The notes under the pieces: generated by a model
Database searches by the model: none
What the model was told of the DNA's origin: nothing
Seen by the model: only the letters and a program-made list of their open reading frames with translations
Assembly: GCA_937877575.1 (NCBI GenBank)
Contig: CALFIZ010000170.1
Coordinates: 1-15,855, forward strand
Direction: 5' to 3'
Source of the DNA: an uncultured Marinilabiliales bacterium
GTDB lineage: Bacteria; Bacteroidota; Bacteroidia; Bacteroidales; BM520
DNA: 15,855 nt
Translations under genes and position numbers: made by a program
Part shown: positions 9,313 through 15,855 of the stretch, piece by piece
How positions within the stretch are numbered: position 1 is the first letter of the stretch
How the letters are laid out: each line of letters begins with the position of its first letter

Positions 9313-9831
9313 TTAATGAGCAATAATTATGCCATTATTGTAAAGTTCAAGGGAATCGGCCACTCGTTGGAGTTCGAAACTATAGGCTGACCGATAAGGT
9401 TTATCCAACGGGGAGATAAAATCCTTTACAACGAAGGAGCCCGTGAACTTACCGGAGAGCAAACGCTGATAATATTCCGCATCTATTTTTTTTCTGAAGT
9501 CACCGACTCTTACACGATAGTAAGGGGCTTTAAAGGAGATATACACAGGGATATTCATTTCGAGTGAGTCAAAAGATTCAGCTGCTTCGTAAGCCATACT
9601 TTTTGAATTAGACCCGGAGGCGAAGAATATCTGGATGCGATAGCCGTCATAACCTGCGTGGTATGAATCATACACATATTTTTTTGACAGTATGGAATCG
9701 AGCAGTGGTGACGAATAGACGTGGAGTCTTCCCGGATTATTCTGTTCACCGTAGGGCGTATAATATTGCGCGTTGGCGAAACAGGCGCCCATGAGGAGCA
9801 GTATGAAGGGGATTATCAATTTACATTTCAT
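9313..9831 (-). CDS. Secreted SPOR-domain protein
   Basis: A 172-aa exported protein. The N-terminus has a basic start and a hydrophobic core ending in ANA before Q22, a good signal peptidase I site. A cysteine at 17 (LMGAC) gives a weaker lipobox, so lipidation cannot be excluded. Residues about 64-138 match the SPOR fold: YRIQIFFASG, a helix with AYEAAESF, then APYYRVRVGDFR and a second helix with DAEYYQRLL. SPOR domains bind peptidoglycan glycan strands stripped of stem peptides, usually at septa. A tail of about 30 residues follows. The macroglobulin gene lies 75 nt downstream on the same strand, with a stem-loop between them, so the two may share a transcript in part. The pairing suggests an envelope-maintenance role, which is inference. 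Confidence 0.85.
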   Translation of the reverse strand: MKCKLIIPFILLLMGACFANAQYYTPYGEQNNPGRLHVYSSPLLDSILSKKYVYDSYHAGYDGYRIQIFFASGSNSKSMAYEAAESFDSLEMNIPVYISFKAPYYRVRVGDFRKKIDAEYYQRLLSGKFTGSFVVKDFISPLDKPYRSAYSFELQRVADSLELYNNGIIIAH

Positions 9832-9868
9832 AGTTATTATATAAATGTGGCTGCATAAATTTCAACTG

Positions 9869-9876
9869 CAAAAATA
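9869..9876 (-). promoter_or_regulatory. Possible -7 element for the SPOR gene
   Basis: Read on the minus strand this is TATTTTTG, a full match to the Bacteroidetes -7 consensus TAnnTTTG. It lies about 38 nt before the SPOR start codon. No clear TTTG is seen at the -33 distance, so this is a weaker call than the promoter at 9983-10015. Confidence 0.4.
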
Positions 9877-9982
9877 AATTATTTTTGGATATAATTCACT
9901 AATAAAAGCTGTTGAGAATCTTGTTGGTAAATAAGAAAAAAAAATTATTAAAGTTAGCCACAATTCAAAATTAAGTATTATC

Positions 9983-10015
9983 TTTGTGGTTGGATTGTGT
10001 ATAGGGCTAATTTTG
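9983..10015 (+). promoter_or_regulatory. Bacteroidetes-type promoter for the SUMF1 lipoprotein gene
   Basis: TTTG at 9983-9986, a 21-nt spacer, then TAATTTTG at 10008-10015 match the -33 (TTTG) and -7 (TAnnTTTG) elements of the Bacteroidetes primary sigma factor. The transcript would start near 10022, leaving an AT-rich leader of about 75 nt. A second TAnnTTTG match (TATCTTTG, 9979-9986) overlaps the -33 element and has a weaker TTAG at 9955-9958, so two start sites are possible. The rest of the 266-nt gap between the divergent genes is AT-rich with no other feature seen. Confidence 0.65.
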
Positions 10016-10097
10016 CTCACAAGCAGGCTTAATTGGCGTTATACCAATATGTTATATAATTGTATTTAATAGTAAAAATATAAAAAAAAACAGAAGT

Positions 10098-11276
10098 ATG
10101 AAAAAAATTTATTATGTATTAGGTTTGATTCTTCTTTTCACCGCATGTGGAAAAGATTTAGCACCAGTAGTAATAACAGGTGAACCTAAAAGCACAAACA
10201 TTGATGCTAACAGTGCTGTATTGACTGGAACTATCGTTGACGACTACAACAACGAAATCACAGAAGTCGGGATTATGTATGGAACCGCATCAGATGCATT
10301 AACAAACACCTGTGTAGGAACATTGAAAAACGACCGTATCAGTGCATCATTAACCAATCTTGAGCCTGGTAAGATTTATTATTATCGTGCATACGCAACA
10401 TCATCCGTCGGAACAGGTAATGGTGTAACCAAATGGTTCATGACAGGAAGCAGCATACCAGCTGTCAAGATGATAGCTCTTTCAGACAACTGCACTCCTA
10501 CAACCATTACCGTAAAAGGTCAGATAGAAGACTTCAACGGTGATGCAGTCACATCATGGGGGTTCGACTGTGTGTCAAAAGAAACCGGTATCACCTACAC
10601 TTTGACCAAACCTGCATACAACTATGATGACAACACATTCACAGGCACATTCACAGGTCTGGTTGCATCTTCAACATACGACATAACAGCGTTTGCAGTC
10701 AATAGCAAAGGTAGAGCCATATCAAGCACCTTGACATACGAAACCACTTCATTCCTGTCAGATTTCATGAAAGGCTTTATTACAGTTAACGGATTGAAGG
10801 TAAGCAGTATAGAAATAACCACAGCAGTGGTTAAAGAAATCAACGGTTTAACACCGACAGATGATGACAACTATCCTGCAGTCAACATGAGTTATGCAAC
10901 AATCAATGGTTTCATTGAAAAACTCAACGCAGCAACAGGCAGATCATTCCGTCTTCCTACACTTGCTGAATGGCAAGCTCTTGCAAACGATGGTCATAGT
11001 TTCAGCGGCAGCAACAACATTAATGAAGTCGCCTGGTATTTGGGCAACTGCAAATCAAAGCAAAAGGTCGGTCAGCTTAAATGCAACGCCAACGGACTCT
11101 TTGACATGAGCGGCAATGTTTGGGAAATGACTACAACAGCTGGTGGTGACAACATCAGCCACTACATCTGCGGCGGCAGTTTCAGGTCAACTGAAGATCA
11201 ATGCGTTGTAACTTCAAAGGTAGCTTATCCTGACGGTCAAGGTTCAGATGAAATCGGTTTCCGTCTTGTAGAATAA
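10098..11276 (+). CDS. Lipoprotein with two Fn3-like domains and a SUMF1-like domain
   Basis: A 392-aa lipoprotein: MKKIYYVLGLILLFTAC gives a clear lipobox with C17. Residues about 23-116 and 119-216 are two beta-sandwich repeats of fibronectin type III character; each ends in a Y-x-x-x-A-x-A or Y-D-I-T-A strand (YYYRAYATSS, YDITAFAVNS). Residues about 225-392 match the formylglycine-generating enzyme/sulfatase-modifying factor fold, with FRLPTLAEWQALAN, GLFDMSGNVWEM, ICGGSF and GFRLVE. In true FGE the GGS(W/F) motif is followed by two catalytic cysteines five residues apart. Here those positions are S364 and C369, so formylglycine-forming activity is unlikely and a ligand-binding role is more plausible. 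It stands alone between its own promoter and a strong terminator. Envelope location is well supported; the binding partner is unknown. Confidence 0.82.
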   Translation: MKKIYYVLGLILLFTACGKDLAPVVITGEPKSTNIDANSAVLTGTIVDDYNNEITEVGIMYGTASDALTNTCVGTLKNDRISASLTNLEPGKIYYYRAYATSSVGTGNGVTKWFMTGSSIPAVKMIALSDNCTPTTITVKGQIEDFNGDAVTSWGFDCVSKETGITYTLTKPAYNYDDNTFTGTFTGLVASSTYDITAFAVNSKGRAISSTLTYETTSFLSDFMKGFITVNGLKVSSIEITTAVVKEINGLTPTDDDNYPAVNMSYATINGFIEKLNAATGRSFRLPTLAEWQALANDGHSFSGSNNINEVAWYLGNCKSKQKVGQLKCNANGLFDMSGNVWEMTTTAGGDNISHYICGGSFRSTEDQCVVTSKVAYPDGQGSDEIGFRLVE

Positions 11277-11326
11277 TAACATACTATTCTTTGCAAGTTT
11301 GTTTAAATTAAAATTAATCATAATCC

Positions 11327-11355
11327 AAAGGCAGACTTTTGTGAAGTCTGCCTTT
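11327..11355 (+). terminator. Rho-independent terminator after the SUMF1 lipoprotein gene
   Basis: A perfect 12-bp stem (arms 11327-11338 and 11344-11355) with a 5-nt loop, followed by TGTTTT. It ends only 13 nt before the ruvB start codon, so it also occupies the ruvB leader region. Confidence 0.88.
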
Positions 11356-11368
11356 TGTTTTATACAAA

Positions 11369-12397
11369 ATGAACAGCAATCTGAATCCATCACCAGAAAA
11401 CCTGTCGGCAAGCGACAAGAAATATGAAGTCGCGCTGCGTCCGCAGGATTTCAGCAGTTTCGCGGGGCAGGAGGCCATCATAGCCAACCTTAAGGTGTTC
11501 TGTGCCGCCGCAAAACAACGCGGGGAACCGCTTGACCACGTGTTGCTGCACGGACCTCCGGGATTGGGAAAAACCACCCTATCAGCCATCATAGCCAATG
11601 AACTTGGAGTCAACATGAAAGCCACATCCGGACCGGTTCTCGACAAACCGGGCAACTTGGCCGGACTGCTTACCAACCTCGAGCCGCGTGATGTCCTCTT
11701 CATCGATGAGATACACCGTCTGTCCCCGATAACGGAAGAATATCTTTACTCCGCCATGGAAGACTATAAAATCGACATCATGATAGATTCCGGGGCCAAC
11801 AGCCGCAGCATCCAGATAAGTCTCAATCCATTCACCCTCGTGGGAGCGACGACACGTTCCGGACTGCTTACCGCTCCACTGCGGTCACGTTTCGGCATCA
11901 CCTCTCGACTCAACTACTATCCTGCAGCAACCCTGTCGAAGATTCTAAAACGCTCAGCCTCAATACTCAATACAGAAATTGAAGATGAAGCATCATACGA
12001 AATTGCACGCCGCAGCCGCGGGACACCGCGTATTGCCAACCTGTTGCTCCGCCGCGTCCGCGATTTCGCACAAGTACAGGGCAACGGCATAATAGACATC
12101 GACATCGCCAAGATAGCGCTCGCCGCACTCAACGTGGATATCAACGGTCTCGATGAAATGGACAACAAGATACTTTCCGCCGTAATCGAAAAATTCGGAG
12201 GCGGCCCGGTAGGCCTCACCACTATCGCCACAGCCGTATCGGAAGATGCAGGTACAATAGAAGAAGTATATGAACCATTCCTGATTCAAGAAGGCTATCT
12301 CATAAGAACTCCACGCGGCAGACAAGCTACGGAATTGGCTTACAAACATTTAGGGAAAGAAATCTACAACAGAGCCGAGGAAGGACTGCTATTCTAA
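11369..12397 (+). CDS. ruvB: Holliday junction branch-migration ATPase RuvB
   Basis: A 342-aa AAA+ motor that, with RuvA and RuvC, drives branch migration of Holliday junctions in recombinational repair. Walker A is GPPGLGKTT (62-70), Walker B is FIDEIH (111-116), the sensor 1 segment is GATTRSG (159-165), and the arginine finger lies in PLRSRFG (170-176). The C-terminal winged-helix domain is complete, including GGGPVGLTTIA and the ending RTPRGRQ. Length and order are normal for the family. The chosen ATG opens a short variable N-terminus before the conserved YEVALRPQDFSSFAGQ. No ruvA or ruvC is adjacent. The gene meets mntP tail to tail with a 4-nt overlap. No separate promoter is obvious between the preceding terminator and the start. 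Confidence 0.97.
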   Translation: MNSNLNPSPENLSASDKKYEVALRPQDFSSFAGQEAIIANLKVFCAAAKQRGEPLDHVLLHGPPGLGKTTLSAIIANELGVNMKATSGPVLDKPGNLAGLLTNLEPRDVLFIDEIHRLSPITEEYLYSAMEDYKIDIMIDSGANSRSIQISLNPFTLVGATTRSGLLTAPLRSRFGITSRLNYYPAATLSKILKRSASILNTEIEDEASYEIARRSRGTPRIANLLLRRVRDFAQVQGNGIIDIDIAKIALAALNVDINGLDEMDNKILSAVIEKFGGGPVGLTTIATAVSEDAGTIEEVYEPFLIQEGYLIRTPRGRQATELAYKHLGKEIYNRAEEGLLF

Positions 12398-12954
12398 GCT
12401 AAAAGATGCTCCAACAAAATCTTTATCCCGATGCAAATCAGGATCACTCCGCCGACAACTTCAAACGGGAAATCAATCTTTCTGCCTAAGAATCTGCCGA
12501 GCAGCAAACCGACCAACGAAAACATATAGGTACATCCCCATATTATTGCCGAGGATATGCCGACAGACTGCTGTGAACATGCGAAAGCAACACCTACTGC
12601 AAGGGCATCTATGCTCGTCCCGACCGACAACGTAACCATATTCCGGAGAGCAAAGGGATTGAAAGATCTTTCATCCTCGTCGGACTTCAGACCGTCAATA
12701 ATCATCCTCACGCCAATAAAGGCAAGCAATCCGAAAGCAATCCAGTGGTCAATATTCTTTATAAGCTCTTCAAAATTGTGACCTAAAAACCAGCCGAAAG
12801 CAAACAGACCGGCCTGAAAAACCGCCATGAATAACGGAAATATCACATAATTGCGCTTTTGTAACTCCTTTCTGCCGATACCGGCAGCAAAACTGACCGA
12901 AAAACTGTCCATTGAAAGACCGACGGCAACCAAAATAATCTCAATGATTTCCAT
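12394..12954 (-). CDS. mntP: Manganese efflux pump MntP
   Basis: A 186-aa inner-membrane protein of the MntP (YebN) family, which exports Mn2+ to prevent toxicity. About six membrane helices are visible. The two repeated halves carry the family's conserved aspartates, GLSMDSFSVS (D16) and GTSIDALAVG (D116). I chose the ATG at 12954. An upstream in-frame ATG at 12978 would add eight residues but lies inside the tRNA-Arg gene, and family members begin close to the first helix as here. Only 15 nt separate the tRNA 3' end from this start, so the message is probably a tRNA-mRNA cotranscript. The stop codon overlaps that of ruvB. No manganese riboswitch is seen upstream. Confidence 0.93.
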   Translation of the reverse strand: MEIIEIILVAVGLSMDSFSVSFAAGIGRKELQKRNYVIFPLFMAVFQAGLFAFGWFLGHNFEELIKNIDHWIAFGLLAFIGVRMIIDGLKSDEDERSFNPFALRNMVTLSVGTSIDALAVGVAFACSQQSVGISSAIIWGCTYMFSLVGLLLGRFLGRKIDFPFEVVGGVILICIGIKILLEHLLA

Positions 12955-12969
12955 AAAAGGTTGAAAAAG

Positions 12970-13041
12970 TAGCCCCACAAGGAATCGAACCTTGATTTAA
13001 AGTTTAGGAAACTTCCGTTCTATCCGTTGAACTATAGGGCC
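12970..13041 (-). tRNA. tRNA-Arg (anticodon CCU)
   Basis: Reading the minus strand from 13041, a full cloverleaf folds: 7-bp acceptor stem (with G-U pairs at 1-72 and 6-67), 4-bp D stem, 5-bp anticodon stem around the loop TTCCTAA, a 4-nt variable loop, and a 5-bp T stem with loop TTCGATT. The anticodon CCU reads the arginine codon AGG. The discriminator base is A, and CCA is not encoded. Total length is 72 nt. Confidence 0.93.
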
Positions 13042-13059
13042 GAGATTATAATTGGGATG

Positions 13060-13092
13060 CAAAAATACAATTTATTTGGTTATCTTTGCAAA
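13060..13092 (-). promoter_or_regulatory. Promoter of tRNA-Arg (and probably mntP)
   Basis: On the minus strand, TTTG (13092-13089), 21 nt, then TATTTTTG (13067-13060) match both Bacteroidetes promoter elements. Transcription would begin about 11 nt before the tRNA. The -33 element abuts the -7 element of tyrS on the other strand. Confidence 0.65.
13081..13088 (+). promoter_or_regulatory. -7 element of the tyrS promoter
   Basis: TATCTTTG matches the consensus TAnnTTTG and lies 38 nt before the tyrS ATG, giving a leader of roughly 30 nt. No good TTTG is found about 20 nt upstream. The element falls in the spacer of the divergent tRNA promoter. Confidence 0.5.
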
Positions 13093-13125
13093 AAATTACA
13101 ACAATAAATAAGAAAAGCTCAAAAG

Positions 13126-14415
13126 ATGAACTTCGTACAAGATTTACAATGGCGCGGCATGATACACGACATCATGCCCGGAACGGAGGAACAACTCAAT
13201 AAAGAGATGACTACCGGTTATTTAGGTATTGACCCGACAGCCGACTCACTGCACATAGGTCATCTGGTAGGAATCATGCTTCTCAAACACCTTCAGGAAG
13301 CCGGACACCGCCCGATAGTATTGGTCGGAGGTGCAACCGGTATGATAGGTGACCCTTCAGGAAAATCTCAGGAACGCAACCTGCTCGATGAAGACTCGCT
13401 GCGTCACAACCAGGAATGTATCAAGAAACAGGTAAGCAAATTCCTCAACTTTGATGACAATTCAAAGAACGGGGCAATAATGGTCAACAACTACGACTGG
13501 ATGAAGGACTATTCATTTCTTTCATTCATCAGGGATATCGGAAAACACATTACGGTAAACTATATGATGACCAAGGATTCAGTAAAGAAACGCATCAACG
13601 GCGAAGGCCGCGAGGGCATGTCCTTCACTGAATTTGCATACCAACTGGTTCAAGGCAACGACTTCCTTCACCTTTTCAAGACCTATGGTTGCAAACTCCA
13701 GATGGGCGGAAGTGACCAATGGGGGAACATCACCACCGGTACCGAACTGATTAGAAGAACTTTGGGGAAAGAGGCTTTCGCACTGACATGTCCTCTGATA
13801 ACAAAGGCCGACGGCGGAAAATTCGGCAAAACCGAGTCGGGCAACGTCTGGCTTGACCCGCAGCGCACATCACCATACAAGTTCTATCAGTTCTGGCTCA
13901 ACACATCCGATGCCGATGCCGAAAAATACATCAAAATCTTCACGTTGTTCCCGAAAGAACATATCGAGGAAATCATAGCAAAACACAACGAAGCACCGCA
14001 TCTGCGCCTGCTTCAAAAGGAACTCGCAAAAGACATAACCATCCGCGTCCATTCACAGAAAGACTACGACGATGCCATATCAGCCTCGGAGATTCTCTTC
14101 GGAAACAGCAATGCTGACAACCTCAGAAACCTGCCTGCCGACATGCTTCTCTCAGTGTTTGAAGGTGTTCCGCAAGCCGAAATCCAACGCTCTGAACTTC
14201 AACAGGGTATCGGTGTCATTGATGCTCTTTCAGAAAAGACCGGCTTCTTCTCATCAAAGGGTGAAGTCAGACGCTCGTTGAAGGAGAATGCAATCTCCAT
14301 CAACAAAGAGAAGGTTAACGATGAATATGTCCTCGGAGAGAAAGACCTCATCAACGACAGGATAATCCTTGCCCAAAAAGGCAAAAAGAACTATTATCTT
14401 ATAATTGTGAAATAA
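13126..14415 (+). CDS. tyrS: Tyrosine-tRNA ligase
   Basis: A 429-aa class I aminoacyl-tRNA synthetase that charges tRNA-Tyr with tyrosine. The ATP-binding HIGH motif is intact (SLHIGHLVG, 41-49), following YLGIDPTAD. GSDQWGNITTG forms part of the tyrosine pocket, and the KMSKS-type loop is KFGKT at 232-236, as in other bacterial TyrRS. The C-terminal 75 residues form an S4-like RNA-binding domain (FFSSKGEVRRSL, then INDRIILAQKGKKNYYLI). Length is normal. The gene is divergent from tRNA-Arg and is followed by a stem-loop. Confidence 0.97.
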   Translation: MNFVQDLQWRGMIHDIMPGTEEQLNKEMTTGYLGIDPTADSLHIGHLVGIMLLKHLQEAGHRPIVLVGGATGMIGDPSGKSQERNLLDEDSLRHNQECIKKQVSKFLNFDDNSKNGAIMVNNYDWMKDYSFLSFIRDIGKHITVNYMMTKDSVKKRINGEGREGMSFTEFAYQLVQGNDFLHLFKTYGCKLQMGGSDQWGNITTGTELIRRTLGKEAFALTCPLITKADGGKFGKTESGNVWLDPQRTSPYKFYQFWLNTSDADAEKYIKIFTLFPKEHIEEIIAKHNEAPHLRLLQKELAKDITIRVHSQKDYDDAISASEILFGNSNADNLRNLPADMLLSVFEGVPQAEIQRSELQQGIGVIDALSEKTGFFSSKGEVRRSLKENAISINKEKVNDEYVLGEKDLINDRIILAQKGKKNYYLIIVK

Positions 14416-14416
14416 C

Positions 14417-14440
14417 GGAGACGGGACATATCCCGTCTTC
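14417..14440. terminator. Stem-loop between convergent tyrS and the barrel gene
   Basis: A 10-bp inverted repeat (one G-U pair) with a 4-nt loop, one base after the tyrS stop codon and 8 nt from the stop of the opposing gene. Neither side has a strong T run, so it is a probable but not classic bidirectional terminator. Confidence 0.6.
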
Positions 14441-14448
14441 ACTTCCAT

Positions 14449-15267
14449 TTACCTTAGCACTATCCCAATGGCGATTTTATTGTAGAGTTTAACTGTTCGG
14501 GTGAGATTGTTGTTGTATGTGAAACGTGTTTTGAGGGAAATCTTGACTGTCTTCTTCATTGAACAAGCTATCTCATTGTCAATCTGAAACTTGAAATAAC
14601 TGATCCAATCTTTGGAAAAGAATTTGCCTTCCCCAGGGAAAAAAAACTTGCCGTTATTCTTCACGGTAAGTACGCTGTTGATTTTCTTACGGAGATTATA
14701 GCTGAAATCAAGGCCGGTCATATTGTATATGAACTTCCCCTTCATCACCCCGCTGATTTCATCAGTCCCCTGAGCATCATATATCGACTGATTGAGAAAC
14801 AGCACGCACTCGGCACTTGCAAGGTTCAAGGCACATGAAACCTTCATAAAGTTGTCAAAAGAATACTGCAGACCTAACGACCAGCTGACATTTCCGGGAG
14901 ACATGAACGATGATTCGAGAAGTTTGTCCTCCTTGGTGTCAAAAATCTGCGACGTCATGGAAAGGGAGGTCTTGACCTCAAAATCATCAATGGAATATGA
15001 AAGGGTGTTCTCCACTTTCATTTCATCAGCCGACTTGCTGACCTCTCTGTCAGACACTGCACCACCCAACTGGTATGAAGAACTGAAATCGTAAGTCATA
15101 TTCTTCCATTTGCAGTCGGCGGAAAAACTGACTGCCACATCACCTGAATATTTCACAGGTGGTTTTACCGAATCAGTAAGATTATGCGAATAATTCTCAT
15201 CAAAAGCGAAGTCAGCGGCGGAATTCATGTTCCATTCGCTTTTTGCGACAGAATCACCCGTCTGCAA
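14449..15267 (-). CDS. DUF3078-like outer-membrane beta-barrel segment
   Basis: A 272-residue reading frame made largely of alternating, amphipathic beta strands with aromatic ends, ending in IAIGIVLR, as expected for an outer-membrane barrel. The order KWKNMTYDFSSSY, SADEMKVENTLSYSI, then SSFMSPGNVSWSLGLQY resembles Bacteroidota DUF3078 proteins. This is a family-level resemblance by eye, not proven. The only start near the 5' end is TTG at 15267; the first ATG is at 15228. Neither gives a signal peptide, which a barrel needs. The frame stays open upstream to a TGA at 15286-15288, which ends the lipoprotein frame before it, and both are in the same frame. It may therefore be the 3' part of one gene split by a stop codon, or a gene with a misjudged start. 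Confidence 0.5.
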   Translation of the reverse strand: MQTGDSVAKSEWNMNSAADFAFDENYSHNLTDSVKPPVKYSGDVAVSFSADCKWKNMTYDFSSSYQLGGAVSDREVSKSADEMKVENTLSYSIDDFEVKTSLSMTSQIFDTKEDKLLESSFMSPGNVSWSLGLQYSFDNFMKVSCALNLASAECVLFLNQSIYDAQGTDEISGVMKGKFIYNMTGLDFSYNLRKKINSVLTVKNNGKFFFPGEGKFFSKDWISYFKFQIDNEIACSMKKTVKISLKTRFTYNNNLTRTVKLYNKIAIGIVLR

Positions 15268-15285
15268 TACATCTTTTACGGAACT

Positions 15286-15855
15286 TCAATCTTCACTGAT
15301 AAAATTGCAACTTATAAAAACTGTCTTGATTCTGTAATACTTATTGTTGTGACAGTCATTGAACATCTTTCTGATCACATTGTTGAAAAAAGAGATATTG
15401 GAGTACATCAGAACATACAAGACATAATCACAATCATCATCCGGCAAAACCAATGGATCGGTCCAATACACCAAGCTGTTCAATGTTTTTCGGACAGATT
15501 CAGGCTGTTCGCTAACTATACAGGGAATTTCAGGGGTAAGATTGGAAAAAGCATCGCGTTTTTCACCTGAACAACGGTACTTTCCATTCTCATCCTTAGA
15601 GATATCGACATATTTACCTTGACTGTCAAGCATAAATGTCGTCGGAAGTCCCAAATCGAGTAAAGTGTCATTGAGGATATCATGAATTGCGGTGTTATCC
15701 TCATCATCCTTGATATAGGCAAGATAGTCGGCATACGAGGAAAAGCTCTTGAATGATAGCTTTTTGCATTTTTCGACGGAAAGAACCTTATTTGATAACT
15801 TTGAGTATCTTTTCCCCATCATAGTACATGAGCCGAGCAGAAAAGACATGGCTGC
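15286..15855 (-). CDS. Uncharacterised lipoprotein, 5' end outside the window
   Basis: The frame is open through the window edge. The first residues seen, AAMSFLLGSC, form the end of a lipoprotein signal peptide with lipobox LLGSC. The in-window ATG at 15849 is only eight codons before that cysteine, so the true start must lie beyond the window. The mature part has about 180 residues: a lysine-rich start, an acidic YIKDDEDN stretch, a short strand-rich TFMLDSQGKYVDIS, and a hydrophobic strand YVLYVLMYSN followed by a helix and the strand KTVFISCN. The last part is loosely reminiscent of a thioredoxin-like fold, but no CxxC is present. I do not recognise the family. The frame ends at a TGA and continues in phase into the barrel segment. 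Confidence 0.6.
   Translation of the reverse strand, partial: AAMSFLLGSCTMMGKRYSKLSNKVLSVEKCKKLSFKSFSSYADYLAYIKDDEDNTAIHDILNDTLLDLGLPTTFMLDSQGKYVDISKDENGKYRCSGEKRDAFSNLTPEIPCIVSEQPESVRKTLNSLVYWTDPLVLPDDDCDYVLYVLMYSNISFFNNVIRKMFNDCHNNKYYRIKTVFISCNFISED

Noticed and set aside
9900..10097. Small RNA or short gene in the AT-rich divergent gap
   Set aside because: No stable hairpin with a T run and no convincing short coding frame were seen; promoter elements account for the visible signal.
10930..11276. C-terminal lectin-like fold as the variable region of a diversity-generating retroelement
   Set aside because: FGE-like folds are used by such systems, but there is no reverse transcriptase, template repeat or accessory gene in the window.
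12955..12969. Manganese riboswitch upstream of mntP
   Set aside because: There are only 15 nt between the tRNA and the start codon, too short for a riboswitch.
12955..12978. Longer mntP start adding MGLLFQPF
   Set aside because: The start codon would lie inside the mature tRNA-Arg, and MntP proteins begin near the first helix.
12970..13041. tRNA gene as an integration site for a mobile element
   Set aside because: No integrase or repeated tRNA fragment is visible; both sides are housekeeping genes.
15184..15570. 128-codon open frame on the plus strand across the TGA junction
   Set aside because: It is antisense to both the lipoprotein and barrel frames and has no family resemblance. Many similar antisense frames over other genes were dropped for the same reason.

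Overview
The window comes from a member of the Bacteroidota, most likely order Bacteroidales. The evidence is a fused DAHP synthase/chorismate mutase, lipoprotein signal peptides on envelope proteins, a SPOR protein beside a giant alpha-2-macroglobulin, a DUF3078-like outer-membrane barrel, weak Shine-Dalgarno sequences, and promoter elements of the Bacteroidetes type (TTTG, about 20 nt, TAnnTTTG). It is chromosomal: ruvB, tyrS, mntP and a tRNA gene are present. I see no integrase, transposase, phage gene or CRISPR array.

Layout. (1) Positions 2-3231, plus strand: the 3' end of an aromatic amino-acid gene (DAHP synthase fused to chorismate mutase), then 11 nt later a 910-aa protein related to pyruvate phosphate dikinase (PPDK). 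This protein keeps the ATP-grasp part and the swinging histidine but has lost the PEP/pyruvate barrel, which is replaced by a C-terminal domain I do not recognise. (2) Positions 3247-9831, minus strand: a secreted SPOR-domain protein, then a 1996-aa alpha-2-macroglobulin lipoprotein whose thioester motif is gone. A stem-loop lies between the two genes. (3) Positions 10098-11276, plus strand: a lipoprotein with two Fn3-like domains and a C-terminal formylglycine-generating-enzyme (SUMF1) fold in which one of the two catalytic cysteines is serine. It has a well-matched promoter and a strong terminator. (4) Positions 11369-14415: housekeeping genes. These are ruvB (+), mntP (-), tRNA-Arg(CCU) (-) directly upstream of mntP, and tyrS (+). 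The tRNA and tyrS promoters are divergent and interleaved. (5) Positions 14449-15855, minus strand: a lipoprotein reading frame running off the window edge, followed in the same frame after one TGA by a DUF3078-like beta-barrel segment with no signal peptide of its own.

The best candidates for something little described are the barrel-less PPDK-like protein in the aromatic operon, the thioester-free macroglobulin paired with a SPOR protein, the cysteine-deficient SUMF1 lipoprotein, and the TGA-split lipoprotein/barrel pair. All functional statements rest on reading translations by eye; no database search was run.
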